From positions 1 to 64,000 of the forward strand of contig JACMND010000189.1 of NCBI GenBank assembly GCA_014378705.1: 64,000 nt of DNA, given 5' to 3'. Origin of the DNA: Pedobacter sp. (GTDB lineage: Bacteria; Bacteroidota; Bacteroidia; Sphingobacteriales; Sphingobacteriaceae). Both the position numbers and the translations under genes were made by a program. The notes under the pieces were generated by a model. It did not search any database. It was not told the DNA's origin and worked only from the letters and a program-made list of their open reading frames with translations. The stretch's first letter is position 1. The number at the start of each line of letters is the position of its first letter. Below, in pieces: positions 20,821 to 29,679 of this stretch.

Positions 20821-21933
20821 TCAGTGTATTAGGCCTGATAATATGGTGCTTTTTAAATTAAGATCTTTGTCAAACACGATCAGGTTTGCAATTGCATCGG
20901 GTTTAATAAAACCCAGATCATTTTGTCTGTTAATTAGTGTCGCCGGGTAAGTTGATGCCATCCGTAAACTTTCTTCTACAGATATTCCTGCATGTTTAAT
21001 TCCATTTTTTACCGCTTTTAACATACTTAAACAAGAGCCTGAAAGTGTTCCGTCAGGCATTACGTAATGGTCATCCTTTAAAATGTGCTGATAAACACCT
21101 TCCTTCGTTTCTGTTACAGCATCAGTAATATAAAAAAGTTTGTTCCCCATTTCGCGTTTGGCCAGCTCAACCATTGGAAATTTAACATGAATGCCATCCG
21201 CAACAATGCTCGCATATGGTTTTTGTTTAAAAATAGCAGCCACCAGTCCCGGATCGCGATGATGAAGTTGCGGCATGGCATTGAAAATATGTGTTGCGGC
21301 AAAAGCCTTATTTTCAAAGAACTGCATTCCTTCCTCAAAATTTGCGTCGCTGTGGCCTGCTGAGATTACAATATTTTGAGAATTTAAGTAATTAATTACC
21401 TCTTCATCCTGCAGTTCAGGTGCGATTGTTATCATTTTAATTTCACCATCGGCTCTTTCCACCCAGCCTTTTACCTCTGCTAAAGTTGCTTTTCTAATGA
21501 GATTTGCAGGATGGGCGCCTCTTCTTACCGTATTTAAAAACGGTCCTTCCAAGTGTAAGCCCAGAAAATTTCCGATAGAATTTTTTCGGTAGGATTTGGC
21601 AGAATCAATGGCCTGTTCAACAATTTCAGAAGTGTTGGTTCCTACCGTAGCGAAAAATCCGGTGCAGCCTTGTTTTAAAAGCAGCGTCTCCATATGGTGC
21701 AATGCCCCCACGGTTGGAGAACCGGCAAATAAAAAACCACCGCTGCCATAAATTTGGAGGTCTAACAGGCCGGGCGCAATATAGTAATCACTGAAATCAA
21801 GTATTTTTGATCCGGCAGCAATTTCTGAGCTATTAACAACAGCCCTGATCTTTCCGTGCTCAATTAAAAGTGTTTTCCCTTCAATCTTTTCCTCACCGGT
21901 ATAAATAATAGCGTTGGTTATTGCGGTTATCAT
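20821..21933 (-). CDS. nagA: N-acetylglucosamine-6-phosphate deacetylase
   Basis: YIAPGLLDLQIYGSGG; GLHLEGPFLN; SAGHSDANFEEG; THIFNAMPQLHHRDPGLVAA. Confidence 0.93.
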   Translation of the reverse strand: MITAITNAIIYTGEEKIEGKTLLIEHGKIRAVVNSSEIAAGSKILDFSDYYIAPGLLDLQIYGSGGFLFAGSPTVGALHHMETLLLKQGCTGFFATVGTNTSEIVEQAIDSAKSYRKNSIGNFLGLHLEGPFLNTVRRGAHPANLIRKATLAEVKGWVERADGEIKMITIAPELQDEEVINYLNSQNIVISAGHSDANFEEGMQFFENKAFAATHIFNAMPQLHHRDPGLVAAIFKQKPYASIVADGIHVKFPMVELAKREMGNKLFYITDAVTETKEGVYQHILKDDHYVMPDGTLSGSCLSMLKAVKNGIKHAGISVEESLRMASTYPATLINRQNDLGFIKPDAIANLIVFDKDLNLKSTILSGLIH

Positions 21934-22003
21934 GGTTTAAGTTTAATTTTTTATGTTTCCTGCTTTCAGAACCGGTTAACTGCATTTAGATTTTAAAATT
22001 GGA

Positions 22004-22130
22004 GCAATGGCTTATGTTTTAAAACCTGATTGTATCAGATATCTGCCTTTAGACAAGGCCTTGGTTGTGTGAGCGCAAAGCAGGGGTAATCCTAACTTTG
22101 AACAGTAATAAAGGTTTTCTAAACCATTGC
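22004..22130. other. Candidate structured RNA/DNA region between tsf and nagA
   Basis: gcaatgg (22004-22010)/ccattgc (22124-22130) and aaaacct (22021-22027)/aggtttt (22112-22118) closing stems, with internal gccttt-agac-aaggc hairpin. Confidence 0.35.
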
Positions 22131-22181
22131 CTGAATTTAAAAACAAATTTTTAATTAAATTATCAAAAAGCAGCGCAAAAA

Positions 22182-22209
22182 AAATCCCGATGTTTAAATC
22201 GGGATTTTA
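22182..22209 (-). terminator. Rho-independent terminator downstream of tsf
   Basis: aaaatcccgat-gttta-aatcgggatttt hairpin next to the tsf stop codon. Confidence 0.8.
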
Positions 22210-22214
22210 ATAAG

Positions 22215-23054
22215 TTAAGCTCCTAACTGAACCCGCTTGAAAGCAGTAACAGTTAGCCCTTTATCAACCCCGTTTAAAAACTGGGCAATGGTTTTAGACG
22301 AATCTTTTACAAACTCCTGGTTTAATAAGGTAGAGTCTTTGTAAAATTTATTCAGTTTGCCGGCAGCGATTTTTTCAATCATTTCTTCCGGTTTGCCTTC
22401 TGCACGGATCTGATCTTTGGCGATCTCCAATTCACGCTCAATGGTACGGGAATCAACACCGTCCTTATCAATAGCAACTGGATTCATAGCTGCTATTTGC
22501 ATCGCAACATCTTTTCCGGCTTCATCCGCATTAGCAGCATCCGCACTTAAAGCAACCAACACACCTAACCTATAATTACCATGGATATAGGCAATCACCT
22601 TTTCGCCCGTAACGGTTTCATATTTAGAAACACTAATCTTTTCACCAATTTTTCCAGTTTGATCAAGGATGTGATCTGAAACTTTTACCCCGTTTAATTC
22701 ATAACCGGTTAACTCTTCCAACGAAGATGGATTTTTTTGAACTGCAAGATCCGCGATACTGTTGGCGAAAGAAATAAAATCGGCATTCTTGGCCACAAAA
22801 TCAGTTTCGCAATTTACTTCAACAATAAAGCCTTGCTTGCTATCGGAGGAAGTTTTCGCAATGACAACCCCTTCGTTTGAATCACGATCTGAACGACTTG
22901 CAGCTACTTTAGCACCCTTTTTACGAAGATAATCGGTAGCTGCTTCGAAATCGCCGTTTGCTTCAGTCAGCGCTTTTTTGCAATCCATCATCCCGGCACC
23001 GGTTTGCTGACGCAATTTATTTACATCTGTTGCAGTAATTTGTACTGTAGACAT
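22215..23054 (-). CDS. tsf: Translation elongation factor Ts
   Basis: ITATDVNKLRQQTGAGMMDCKKALTEANGD; start set at 23054 (MSTVQITATDV), since the 30-aa N-terminal extension in the ORF track reads through an intergenic palindrome. Confidence 0.96.
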   Translation of the reverse strand: MSTVQITATDVNKLRQQTGAGMMDCKKALTEANGDFEAATDYLRKKGAKVAASRSDRDSNEGVVIAKTSSDSKQGFIVEVNCETDFVAKNADFISFANSIADLAVQKNPSSLEELTGYELNGVKVSDHILDQTGKIGEKISVSKYETVTGEKVIAYIHGNYRLGVLVALSADAANADEAGKDVAMQIAAMNPVAIDKDGVDSRTIERELEIAKDQIRAEGKPEEMIEKIAAGKLNKFYKDSTLLNQEFVKDSSKTIAQFLNGVDKGLTVTAFKRVQLGA

Positions 23055-23085
23055 TTTTTTATTTTTTAAATTGTTTTTATAAAAA

Positions 23086-23146
23086 TTGTGGGTTGCAGGT
23101 TGTCGGTTGCAAGTGTTACCTGCAACCGACAACCTGCAACCCACAA
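23086..23146. repeat. Long palindrome made of GTTGCAG-like words between rpsB and tsf
   Basis: ttgtgggttgcaggttgtcggttgcaagt - gtt - acctgcaaccgacaacctgcaacccacaa; 29-nt arms with one mismatch, 3-nt loop. Confidence 0.95.
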
Positions 23147-23151
23147 CGTGT

Positions 23152-24126
23152 TTACTCTTTTGACTTCGCAGAGTTTTCTGGAACTTCCGAAGAGGCTGTT
23201 ACTTCTTCAGTAGAATTTGCTTCTTCAGTATCCGCTTGTTCGGGCACATTCGCTTCTTCAGCAGGTAAGCCTTTTAAGGCACTTACCTCTGCTTTAGGGG
23301 CTGGTGAAGTTTCCGTTGCAGGGGCAGAAGTTTCGGAAGTTGACTTACGTGTCCGTCTGGCGGGGGCTTCCTCACCTTCGTTATCTATTTTGGCTTTTGC
23401 GGCCGCTGCTTCTTTATCGCTTTCCTCATCTTTTTCACGCTTGCGCTCATCCAGCCCTTCGTGAATAGCTTTCATTACAATGTCCATAACTAACGTAATG
23501 GATTTTGTGGCGTCATCATTTGCCGGTATAGGGAAATCAATGTTTGATGGATCAGAATTAGTATCTACCATCGCGAAAGTCGGGATGTTTAATTTCATTG
23601 CCTCCGCAACTGAAATATGCTCTTTTTTCACGTCGATGATGAATAAAGCTGCAGGTAACCGATTTAAATCAGCAATACCTCCTAAAAGAGATTCTAATTT
23701 TATACGCTCACGCTGGATCATCAATTTTTCTTTTTTTGATAAAACATCATACGTTCCGTCTTTGGTCATCTTATCGATGTTCGACATCTTTTTAATCGAC
23801 TTACGAACGGTTTGAAAGTTAGTCAACATCCCGCCTAACCAACGCTCGGTTACGTAAGGCATGTTCACCAAGCGTGCCTGTTCGGCAACGATGTCTTTAG
23901 CTTGTTTTTTGGTAGAAACAAACAAAACTTTACGGCCGGATTTTACGATCTGTTTGATCGCACCAGCGGCTTCTTCTAGTTTGGTTAATGTTTTATTTAA
24001 ATCTATGATATGGATGCCGTTGCGTTCCATAAAGATGTAGGGAGCCATTTTTGGATCCCACTTGCGGGTAAGGTGACCAAAATGTACACCTGCGTCCAAT
24101 AAATCCTGATATGTTGTTCTTGCCAT
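23152..24126 (-). CDS. rpsB: 30S ribosomal protein S2 with long low-complexity C-terminal extension
   Basis: TYQDLLDAGVHFGHLTRKWDPKMAPYIFMERNGIHIIDL; C-terminal ~80 aa rich in E/A/T/S/K. Confidence 0.97.
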   Translation of the reverse strand: MARTTYQDLLDAGVHFGHLTRKWDPKMAPYIFMERNGIHIIDLNKTLTKLEEAAGAIKQIVKSGRKVLFVSTKKQAKDIVAEQARLVNMPYVTERWLGGMLTNFQTVRKSIKKMSNIDKMTKDGTYDVLSKKEKLMIQRERIKLESLLGGIADLNRLPAALFIIDVKKEHISVAEAMKLNIPTFAMVDTNSDPSNIDFPIPANDDATKSITLVMDIVMKAIHEGLDERKREKDEESDKEAAAAKAKIDNEGEEAPARRTRKSTSETSAPATETSPAPKAEVSALKGLPAEEANVPEQADTEEANSTEEVTASSEVPENSAKSKE

Positions 24127-24144
24127 TGTAGTATCCTCCTGAGA

Positions 24145-24531
24145 TTATCGTTTACTGAATTGAAATTTCTTACGGGCTTTCTTACGGCCTGGTTTTTTAC
24201 GCTCAACCATACGGTTATCACGTGTCATCAGTCCTTTAGCGCTTAAAGAAGACTTCGTCTCCGGATCAAGTTCTACAATTGCTTTCGCGATAGCTAAACG
24301 AACAGCACCTGCCTGCCCGTTAACGCCACCACCCGCAACGTTTACGTTTACATCAAATTTTCCGCCAGAGCCGGAAACTTCTAATGATTGTGTAACCACA
24401 TATTGCAATGGCAATGTTGGAAAATACTCTTTGTAATCTTTACCGTTTACGGTAATATTTCCGCTTCCCTCAGTCAAATAGATGCGGGCAACTGCGGTTT
24501 TTCTTCTTCCTGAAGTGTTTGTAGTCGACAT
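24145..24531 (-). CDS. rpsI: 30S ribosomal protein S9
   Basis: GRRKTAVARIYLTEGSGNITVNGK; C-terminal KKPGRKKARKKFQFSKR. Confidence 0.97.
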   Translation of the reverse strand: MSTTNTSGRRKTAVARIYLTEGSGNITVNGKDYKEYFPTLPLQYVVTQSLEVSGSGGKFDVNVNVAGGGVNGQAGAVRLAIAKAIVELDPETKSSLSAKGLMTRDNRMVERKKPGRKKARKKFQFSKR

Positions 24532-24547
24532 TTAATTTCTCTTTTAG

Positions 24548-24991
24548 TTAGGGTTTAATGGTTTTTGGTGATTGAGCTGCATGCGGATGTTCTGTACCCG
24601 CATAAACAAATAGGTTTTTGTACAAAGCCTTGCCCAATCGGTTTTTAGGTAACATACCACGTACAGCTTTTTCAACTACGCGGGTAGGATGTTTGGCCAT
24701 TAACTCCTTCGGAGAAATAAATTTCTGACCGCCCGGATAACCCGTGTAAGAGACATATTGTTTGTCTTCGAACTTGTTCCCGGTCAGTTTAATTTTGTCT
24801 GCGTTGATAATGATCACATTATCTCCGCAATCTACGTGTGGGGTGAACGATGGCTTGTGTTTTCCTCTAATCATCATGGCGATCTTAGAAGACAAGCGCC
24901 CCAAAATCTCGCCTTGAGCATCAACAACTACCCATTCTTTATTAACGGTTGCTTTGTTGGCAGAGACAGTTTTGTAACTTAACGTATTCAC
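24548..24991 (-). CDS. rplM: 50S ribosomal protein L13
   Basis: WVVVDAQGEILGRLSSKIAMMIRGKHKPSFTPHVDCGDNVIIINADK. Confidence 0.97.
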   Translation of the reverse strand: MNTLSYKTVSANKATVNKEWVVVDAQGEILGRLSSKIAMMIRGKHKPSFTPHVDCGDNVIIINADKIKLTGNKFEDKQYVSYTGYPGGQKFISPKELMAKHPTRVVEKAVRGMLPKNRLGKALYKNLFVYAGTEHPHAAQSPKTIKP

Positions 24992-25404
24992 TTGCTTGAA
25001 TTTAAATTATTTAACAATTTCTATTAACCCTAAAATTAGGGACTGCAAAGATAGCCGAAATACTTTATTGATCAAGTGGTTGCAATAGAATTTGTCAATT
25101 AAGGTTTACTGCTTCTCATTGGTGTTGTTTAAATAAAGTTGGGGGTCTTACGTTTTTTAAGAAGTAAGGCCTGTTCGTCTTTCGTTAAGTTGGTCTCGTT
25201 TTACGCTTAAGATTCTGGTATAAAGCCGTTAGATTTGCGCTTCTATCAGGTTTATTTTTAATGGACCTACTGCTATTAAATTTATTATAAACAATTTTTG
25301 ATGGCCTTTTTCGCTTTTAGCTTTACAAAATCACATGTAAAATTTAATTGATGTATTGAAAATTGTTCCGTGCCCAAAAATTAAATCGCTGGAAGTGCAA
25401 GACC

Positions 25405-25446
25405 CATTCTGCTGAATACTTAAATAAATAAGTATTCAGCAGAATG
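25405..25446. repeat. Perfect 18-bp-arm palindrome in the divergent rplM / GMC-operon intergenic region
   Basis: cattctgctgaatactta-aataaa-taagtattcagcagaatg. Confidence 0.95.
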
Positions 25447-25498
25447 CTGTTTTCTTAATTTATTGTAATTTAGAAACCAATATATATGCTGTAATATC

Positions 25499-26044
25499 AT
25501 GAACATAACCAGACGGGTTGCCATCAGGAATCTTTTAATTGTAACAGCGGGGGCTGCTATCCTGCCCTCCTGTTTTCAAGATGGAGCTTCTGTTAAACTT
25601 AAAAATATAAAGATCAATCGGGATCAGGAAGATTCCGTTGCGTCTTTAACCGATGCCATCATCCCAAAAACAGACACTCCGGGAGCTGTTGACATAGCCG
25701 CCCATCTTTTTGTTCTTAAAATGGTTGACGATTGTTATACCAAAGAAGAGCAGGTAACTTTTGTAAAAGGCTTAGAGGAATTTAACAAACTAACAAAGCT
25801 TAAATACGAAAGTAACTTTGCTGAGCTAAATCCTGTGCAAAAGAAAGAGTTATTAACCTCATTGGAAAAAGATGAAAAACTTCCTGAAGAGATCAGATCT
25901 TTTTATTTTTCGGTTAAAGACCTAACCATATTAGGTTTTACTACCTCCCAATATTATCTTACAGAAGTGAAAAAATACAATATTATTCCAGGCAAATACC
26001 AAGGTTCTGTTCCGGTTACAAACCCAATATCTGAAAAATTATGA
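25499..26044 (+). CDS. Gluconate 2-dehydrogenase subunit 3 family protein
   Basis: RR-containing leader NITRRVAIRNLLIVTAGAAILPSC; VASLTDAIIPKTDTPGAVDIAAHLFV. Confidence 0.85.
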   Translation: MNITRRVAIRNLLIVTAGAAILPSCFQDGASVKLKNIKINRDQEDSVASLTDAIIPKTDTPGAVDIAAHLFVLKMVDDCYTKEEQVTFVKGLEEFNKLTKLKYESNFAELNPVQKKELLTSLEKDEKLPEEIRSFYFSVKDLTILGFTTSQYYLTEVKKYNIIPGKYQGSVPVTNPISEKL

Positions 26045-27741
26045 GCGATTCAACGAAAAACAGGACCTTTGACGCAATTGTGATCGGCTCGGGAATGAGT
26101 GGCGGCTGGGCTGCAAAAGAATTTTGTGAAAAAGGCTTTAAGACTTTGGTTTTGGAGCGTGGCCGCGACGTAAAACACCCCATTGATTATCCGACAACTT
26201 ACAAAACCCCGTGGGAGTTTGAGCACCGAAACCAGCTTACAGCTTCACTTAAAGCAGAAAATCCCATTATAAGCAAATGTTATGCTTTCCGTGAAGATGC
26301 GCAGCATTTTTTTGTTAAAGATAAAGAGCATCCATATGTTCAAACTAAGCCGTTTGATTGGATTCGTGGCTACCAAGTTGGTGGCAAATCATTAATGTGG
26401 GCCAGGCAAACCCAGCGTTGGAGCGAATACGATTTTGAAGGCCCGGCACGTGACGGCTTTGCGGTTGACTGGCCAATACGGTATAAAGATATTGATCCAT
26501 GGTATAGCTATGTTGAGAAGTTTGCCGGGATCTCAGGAAATAAGGATGGTTTAGCCATACTGCCTGATGGAGAATTTCTACCTCCTATAGAACTTAATAA
26601 AGTGGAGAACCATTTTAAAGATTTTGTGTCAAAAAATTATAAAGACCGCCATGTCATATATGGCAGGTGTGCGCATTTAACGGAGCCGAAAGCCATACAT
26701 ACAGAACAGGGCAGAGGACAATGCTTGAATCGCAATCTTTGTCAGCGGGGTTGCCCCTATGGTGGATATTTCAGTAGCAATTCTTCTACTTTGCCTTGGG
26801 CGGCAAAAACTGGAAATTTAACTTTAAGGCCTCATTCAGTAGTTCATTCAGTTATTTATGATGATAAAAAAGGAAAAGCAACAGGTGTAAAAGTGATAGA
26901 TACCAACACCAAAGAAGAGATTGATTATTTTGCTGATGTGATCTTTGTAAATGCTGGTGCGATAAATACCAATCTGATCCTCTTGAACTCCAAATCAAAT
27001 CGTTTTGAAAATGGTTTAGCAAATGAAAACGGTCTGATGGGAAAATATGTAGCTTTTCATAATTACCGTGTTAGAATATCTGCCATTTCAGAAGATTTTA
27101 AAGGCTTCACCACGAAGGGTGACCGGCCAAATAGTGCCTACATTCCACGGTTCAGAAATGTTGAGAAACAGGAAACCAACTTTTTAAGAGGATATGCTTC
27201 CGGATTTTACGCAGGAAGGTCAGGTAAGGGTGCCCAGGGTTTTGGTACGGATTTAAAAAATCAGTTATTTTCTAATGAATTAGGACCTTGGTATGTTGGA
27301 TCATACATGATGGGTGAAACCATTCCTAAAGAAAGCAATTATGTAAGGCTGGATGAAAGTAAAAAAGATGACTGGGGAATGCCGCTTTTAAATATTTCTG
27401 TGGATTACGATGATAATGATGAAAAAATGATCCTGGATTTTGTAGAGCAAATGACGGAGATGTATACCAAAGTGGGTTTTAAAAACATTCAAAGCAACGA
27501 TAGCAAACAAGCGCCGGGTTTAGATATACATGAAATGGGAGGGGTGCGAATGGGAAATGATCCTAAAACCTCTTTATTAAATAAGTGGAACCAACTCCAC
27601 TCATGTAAGAACGTTTTTGTTACTGATGGTGCATGTATGACTTCTACATCAACCCAAAACCCATCGCTAACTTACATGGCTCTAACAGCCAGGGCTGTTG
27701 ATTTTGCAGTAAAGGAGATGAAAAAGGGCGGGTTGGTTTAG
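26041..27741 (+). CDS. GMC family oxidoreductase (gluconate/sorbosone dehydrogenase large-subunit-like)
   Basis: FDAIVIGSGMSGGWAAKEFCEKGFKTLVLERG; GGKSLMWARQTQRW; C-terminal VTDGACMTSTSTQNPSLTYMALTARA. Confidence 0.92.
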   Translation: MSDSTKNRTFDAIVIGSGMSGGWAAKEFCEKGFKTLVLERGRDVKHPIDYPTTYKTPWEFEHRNQLTASLKAENPIISKCYAFREDAQHFFVKDKEHPYVQTKPFDWIRGYQVGGKSLMWARQTQRWSEYDFEGPARDGFAVDWPIRYKDIDPWYSYVEKFAGISGNKDGLAILPDGEFLPPIELNKVENHFKDFVSKNYKDRHVIYGRCAHLTEPKAIHTEQGRGQCLNRNLCQRGCPYGGYFSSNSSTLPWAAKTGNLTLRPHSVVHSVIYDDKKGKATGVKVIDTNTKEEIDYFADVIFVNAGAINTNLILLNSKSNRFENGLANENGLMGKYVAFHNYRVRISAISEDFKGFTTKGDRPNSAYIPRFRNVEKQETNFLRGYASGFYAGRSGKGAQGFGTDLKNQLFSNELGPWYVGSYMMGETIPKESNYVRLDESKKDDWGMPLLNISVDYDDNDEKMILDFVEQMTEMYTKVGFKNIQSNDSKQAPGLDIHEMGGVRMGNDPKTSLLNKWNQLHSCKNVFVTDGACMTSTSTQNPSLTYMALTARAVDFAVKEMKKGGLV

Positions 27742-27744
27742 GAA

Positions 27745-27792
27745 TGATAACAAGACTTACGAAGTTTCTAAACTTCGTAAGTCTTGTTATCA
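27745..27792. repeat. Perfect 23-bp-arm palindrome after the GMC operon (bidirectional terminator or repeat element)
   Basis: tgataacaagacttacgaagttt-ct-aaacttcgtaagtcttgttatca, sits between convergent genes. Confidence 0.9.
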
Positions 27793-27801
27793 CCTTTTAT
27801 T

Positions 27802-28692
27802 TTAGAAACTGTTGTGGTTTTGATTTCTGTTAACTTCGTTTTGCATCACAGGTTCTTGCTGATTAAAGAACTCTAAAAGATCTGAGTTTAAATTTTCCTT
27901 TTCAGTAATAAATAAGCCATGTGGCGCACCTTCATAAACAATATATTTGGCATGAGCAATCATAGAAGCGGACTGTTCACTTGTCGGCTGAATAGGCACG
28001 ATTTTATCACTATCACCATGAATTATTAAGGTTGGCACTGTAAAAGCTTTCATATCCTGACGAAAATCCGTTTCTGAAAATGCAACCATGCACTGCAATG
28101 TTGCGGGTTGTGTACTGTTTAAAGTCAACATATTAGCCCAGTTAAGTAACGGCTGACTAACAGGGTTGTTTAAAAGACCAACTCCGAAAAAATTTTTCCC
28201 AAAATCTTCCAAAAATGCCGGTCTGTCATCTTTTATATTTTCAGCCATTTGTTCAAATATTTCTGCGGGTACCCCATCCGGATTGTCGTCAGTTTTAAGC
28301 AAATATGGTGTTACCGCGCTAATTAAAACAGCTTTACTAATCCGTTCACTTCCATATCGACCAAGATATCTAGCTACCTCTCCTCCACCCATAGAGAATC
28401 CAACTAAGATGACGTTCTCTAAATTTAACTGATCTATAACGGCCTTCAAATCCGCCGCAAGCGAATCATAATCATAACCATTAAGAGGTTTGTCAGATTT
28501 ACCAAAACCACGACGGTCATAGGCGATGCACCGGAAGCCCCTTGATGCAATTTCATTAATTTGGTATTCCCACATTTCATGACTGGAAGGCCACCCATGA
28601 ATAAATATTACCGGTTGACCGGTTCCTGTTTCTTCATAAAACAAATTTATTGTTTCATCGGAACTGCTTTGCTTTGATTGAATAAAATTCAT
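27802..28692 (-). CDS. Alpha/beta hydrolase (haloperoxidase/esterase-like)
   Basis: GQPVIFIHGWPSSHEMWE; YDRRGFGKSDKP; LVGFSMGGGEVARY; nucleophile elbow GFSMGG. Confidence 0.9.
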   Translation of the reverse strand: MNFIQSKQSSSDETINLFYEETGTGQPVIFIHGWPSSHEMWEYQINEIASRGFRCIAYDRRGFGKSDKPLNGYDYDSLAADLKAVIDQLNLENVILVGFSMGGGEVARYLGRYGSERISKAVLISAVTPYLLKTDDNPDGVPAEIFEQMAENIKDDRPAFLEDFGKNFFGVGLLNNPVSQPLLNWANMLTLNSTQPATLQCMVAFSETDFRQDMKAFTVPTLIIHGDSDKIVPIQPTSEQSASMIAHAKYIVYEGAPHGLFITEKENLNSDLLEFFNQQEPVMQNEVNRNQNHNSF

Positions 28693-28891
28693 AAGTAATA
28701 GAAATTAAAATTTACTGTTGAATTTTAACAGTCTATTTTGGCTATTGTTTTTGCCTTCAGCGGTAGTTCTATTAATAAATTTAAAAAATAGATGTCCTTA
28801 ACATATTCTCAATGTAAGGAACTTACAGTACACAAATGAATGAGATTTTCCGGCTTCAAATGCGTAATTTCCATAAATCATAAAGTAAGCT

Positions 28892-29500
28892 ATGGACTTC
28901 AGTATTCTTTACCTTATTGCCGGGTTTTTGGTTCCGTTAATCCCTGCCTATATTTTATACAAAACACTTCCGGCCGAAACTTCAGTAAGCGGCCCTTTTG
29001 AGGGATTAAAAGTTAATCTTTCGGGTGCTTTCGGAGGATATTTTTTGCTGGTATTGATTGCTTTCGCTTTTAGTTATAAGTTGCTCAACGATAGTAATGC
29101 CAGACGTATTGAGAAGTTAAACAATCAAAATACAGCATTGATATTTGAAAATACAAATTTTAAAAACCAATATGAATATTGGACTATTGAAGGTCAGGTA
29201 ACCGGGAATTCGCCTGAAAGAACTAAACTTTTTGTAGATTGTAGAAGTACTCACTTTGCTTCAACAGGCGATTTTTCAAGTAATATTTACTTGCGTAACG
29301 AAAATAATTATAGCATTGTTCCAACAGCTTTATGTTTTTTTAATACCGAAGACGGCTATAAAGTAATTAATCTGAATAAAAAAACGTCCAAAGACTTCGA
29401 TAAGTTTGGGATTGTTATTGATATAAGTAATAAATTAATAAGAATCGGCAAACCAATTGTATTGAGAAAAGCAATTATGTTTAAGGATGGTAAACCATAA
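28892..29500 (+). CDS. Hypothetical membrane protein
   Basis: Two N-terminal TM segments followed by a soluble domain; no recognised family. Confidence 0.6.
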   Translation: MDFSILYLIAGFLVPLIPAYILYKTLPAETSVSGPFEGLKVNLSGAFGGYFLLVLIAFAFSYKLLNDSNARRIEKLNNQNTALIFENTNFKNQYEYWTIEGQVTGNSPERTKLFVDCRSTHFASTGDFSSNIYLRNENNYSIVPTALCFFNTEDGYKVINLNKKTSKDFDKFGIVIDISNKLIRIGKPIVLRKAIMFKDGKP

Positions 29501-29588
29501 AATAACCTGTTATTATTCAGTTTATCATTTAAACGTAAATTCCTGATTTACATTAATTGTTTATTTTAAATATTACATATTTGTGGGA

Positions 29589-29646
29589 GTAAAAATACTG
29601 AGGTAAAAAGGTATTTAACCTAGTAAAACTAGAAATGTATTTTTAC
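29589..29646 (+). promoter_or_regulatory. Candidate 5'-UTR stem-loop upstream of fatty acid desaturase
   Basis: Perfect 10-bp inverted repeat gtaaaaatac (29589-29598)/gtatttttac (29637-29646) with internal ctagtaaaactag. Confidence 0.35.
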
Positions 29647-29679
29647 GTATATACCTAACTAAATACTAATAATACCATC

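Noticed and set aside
23055-23144. N-terminal extension of tsf in the ORF track (MGCRLSVAGNTCNRQPATHNFYKNNLKNKK)
   Set aside because: Reads through the rpsB-tsf palindrome; conserved EF-Ts start is MSTVQITATDVNKL at 23054.
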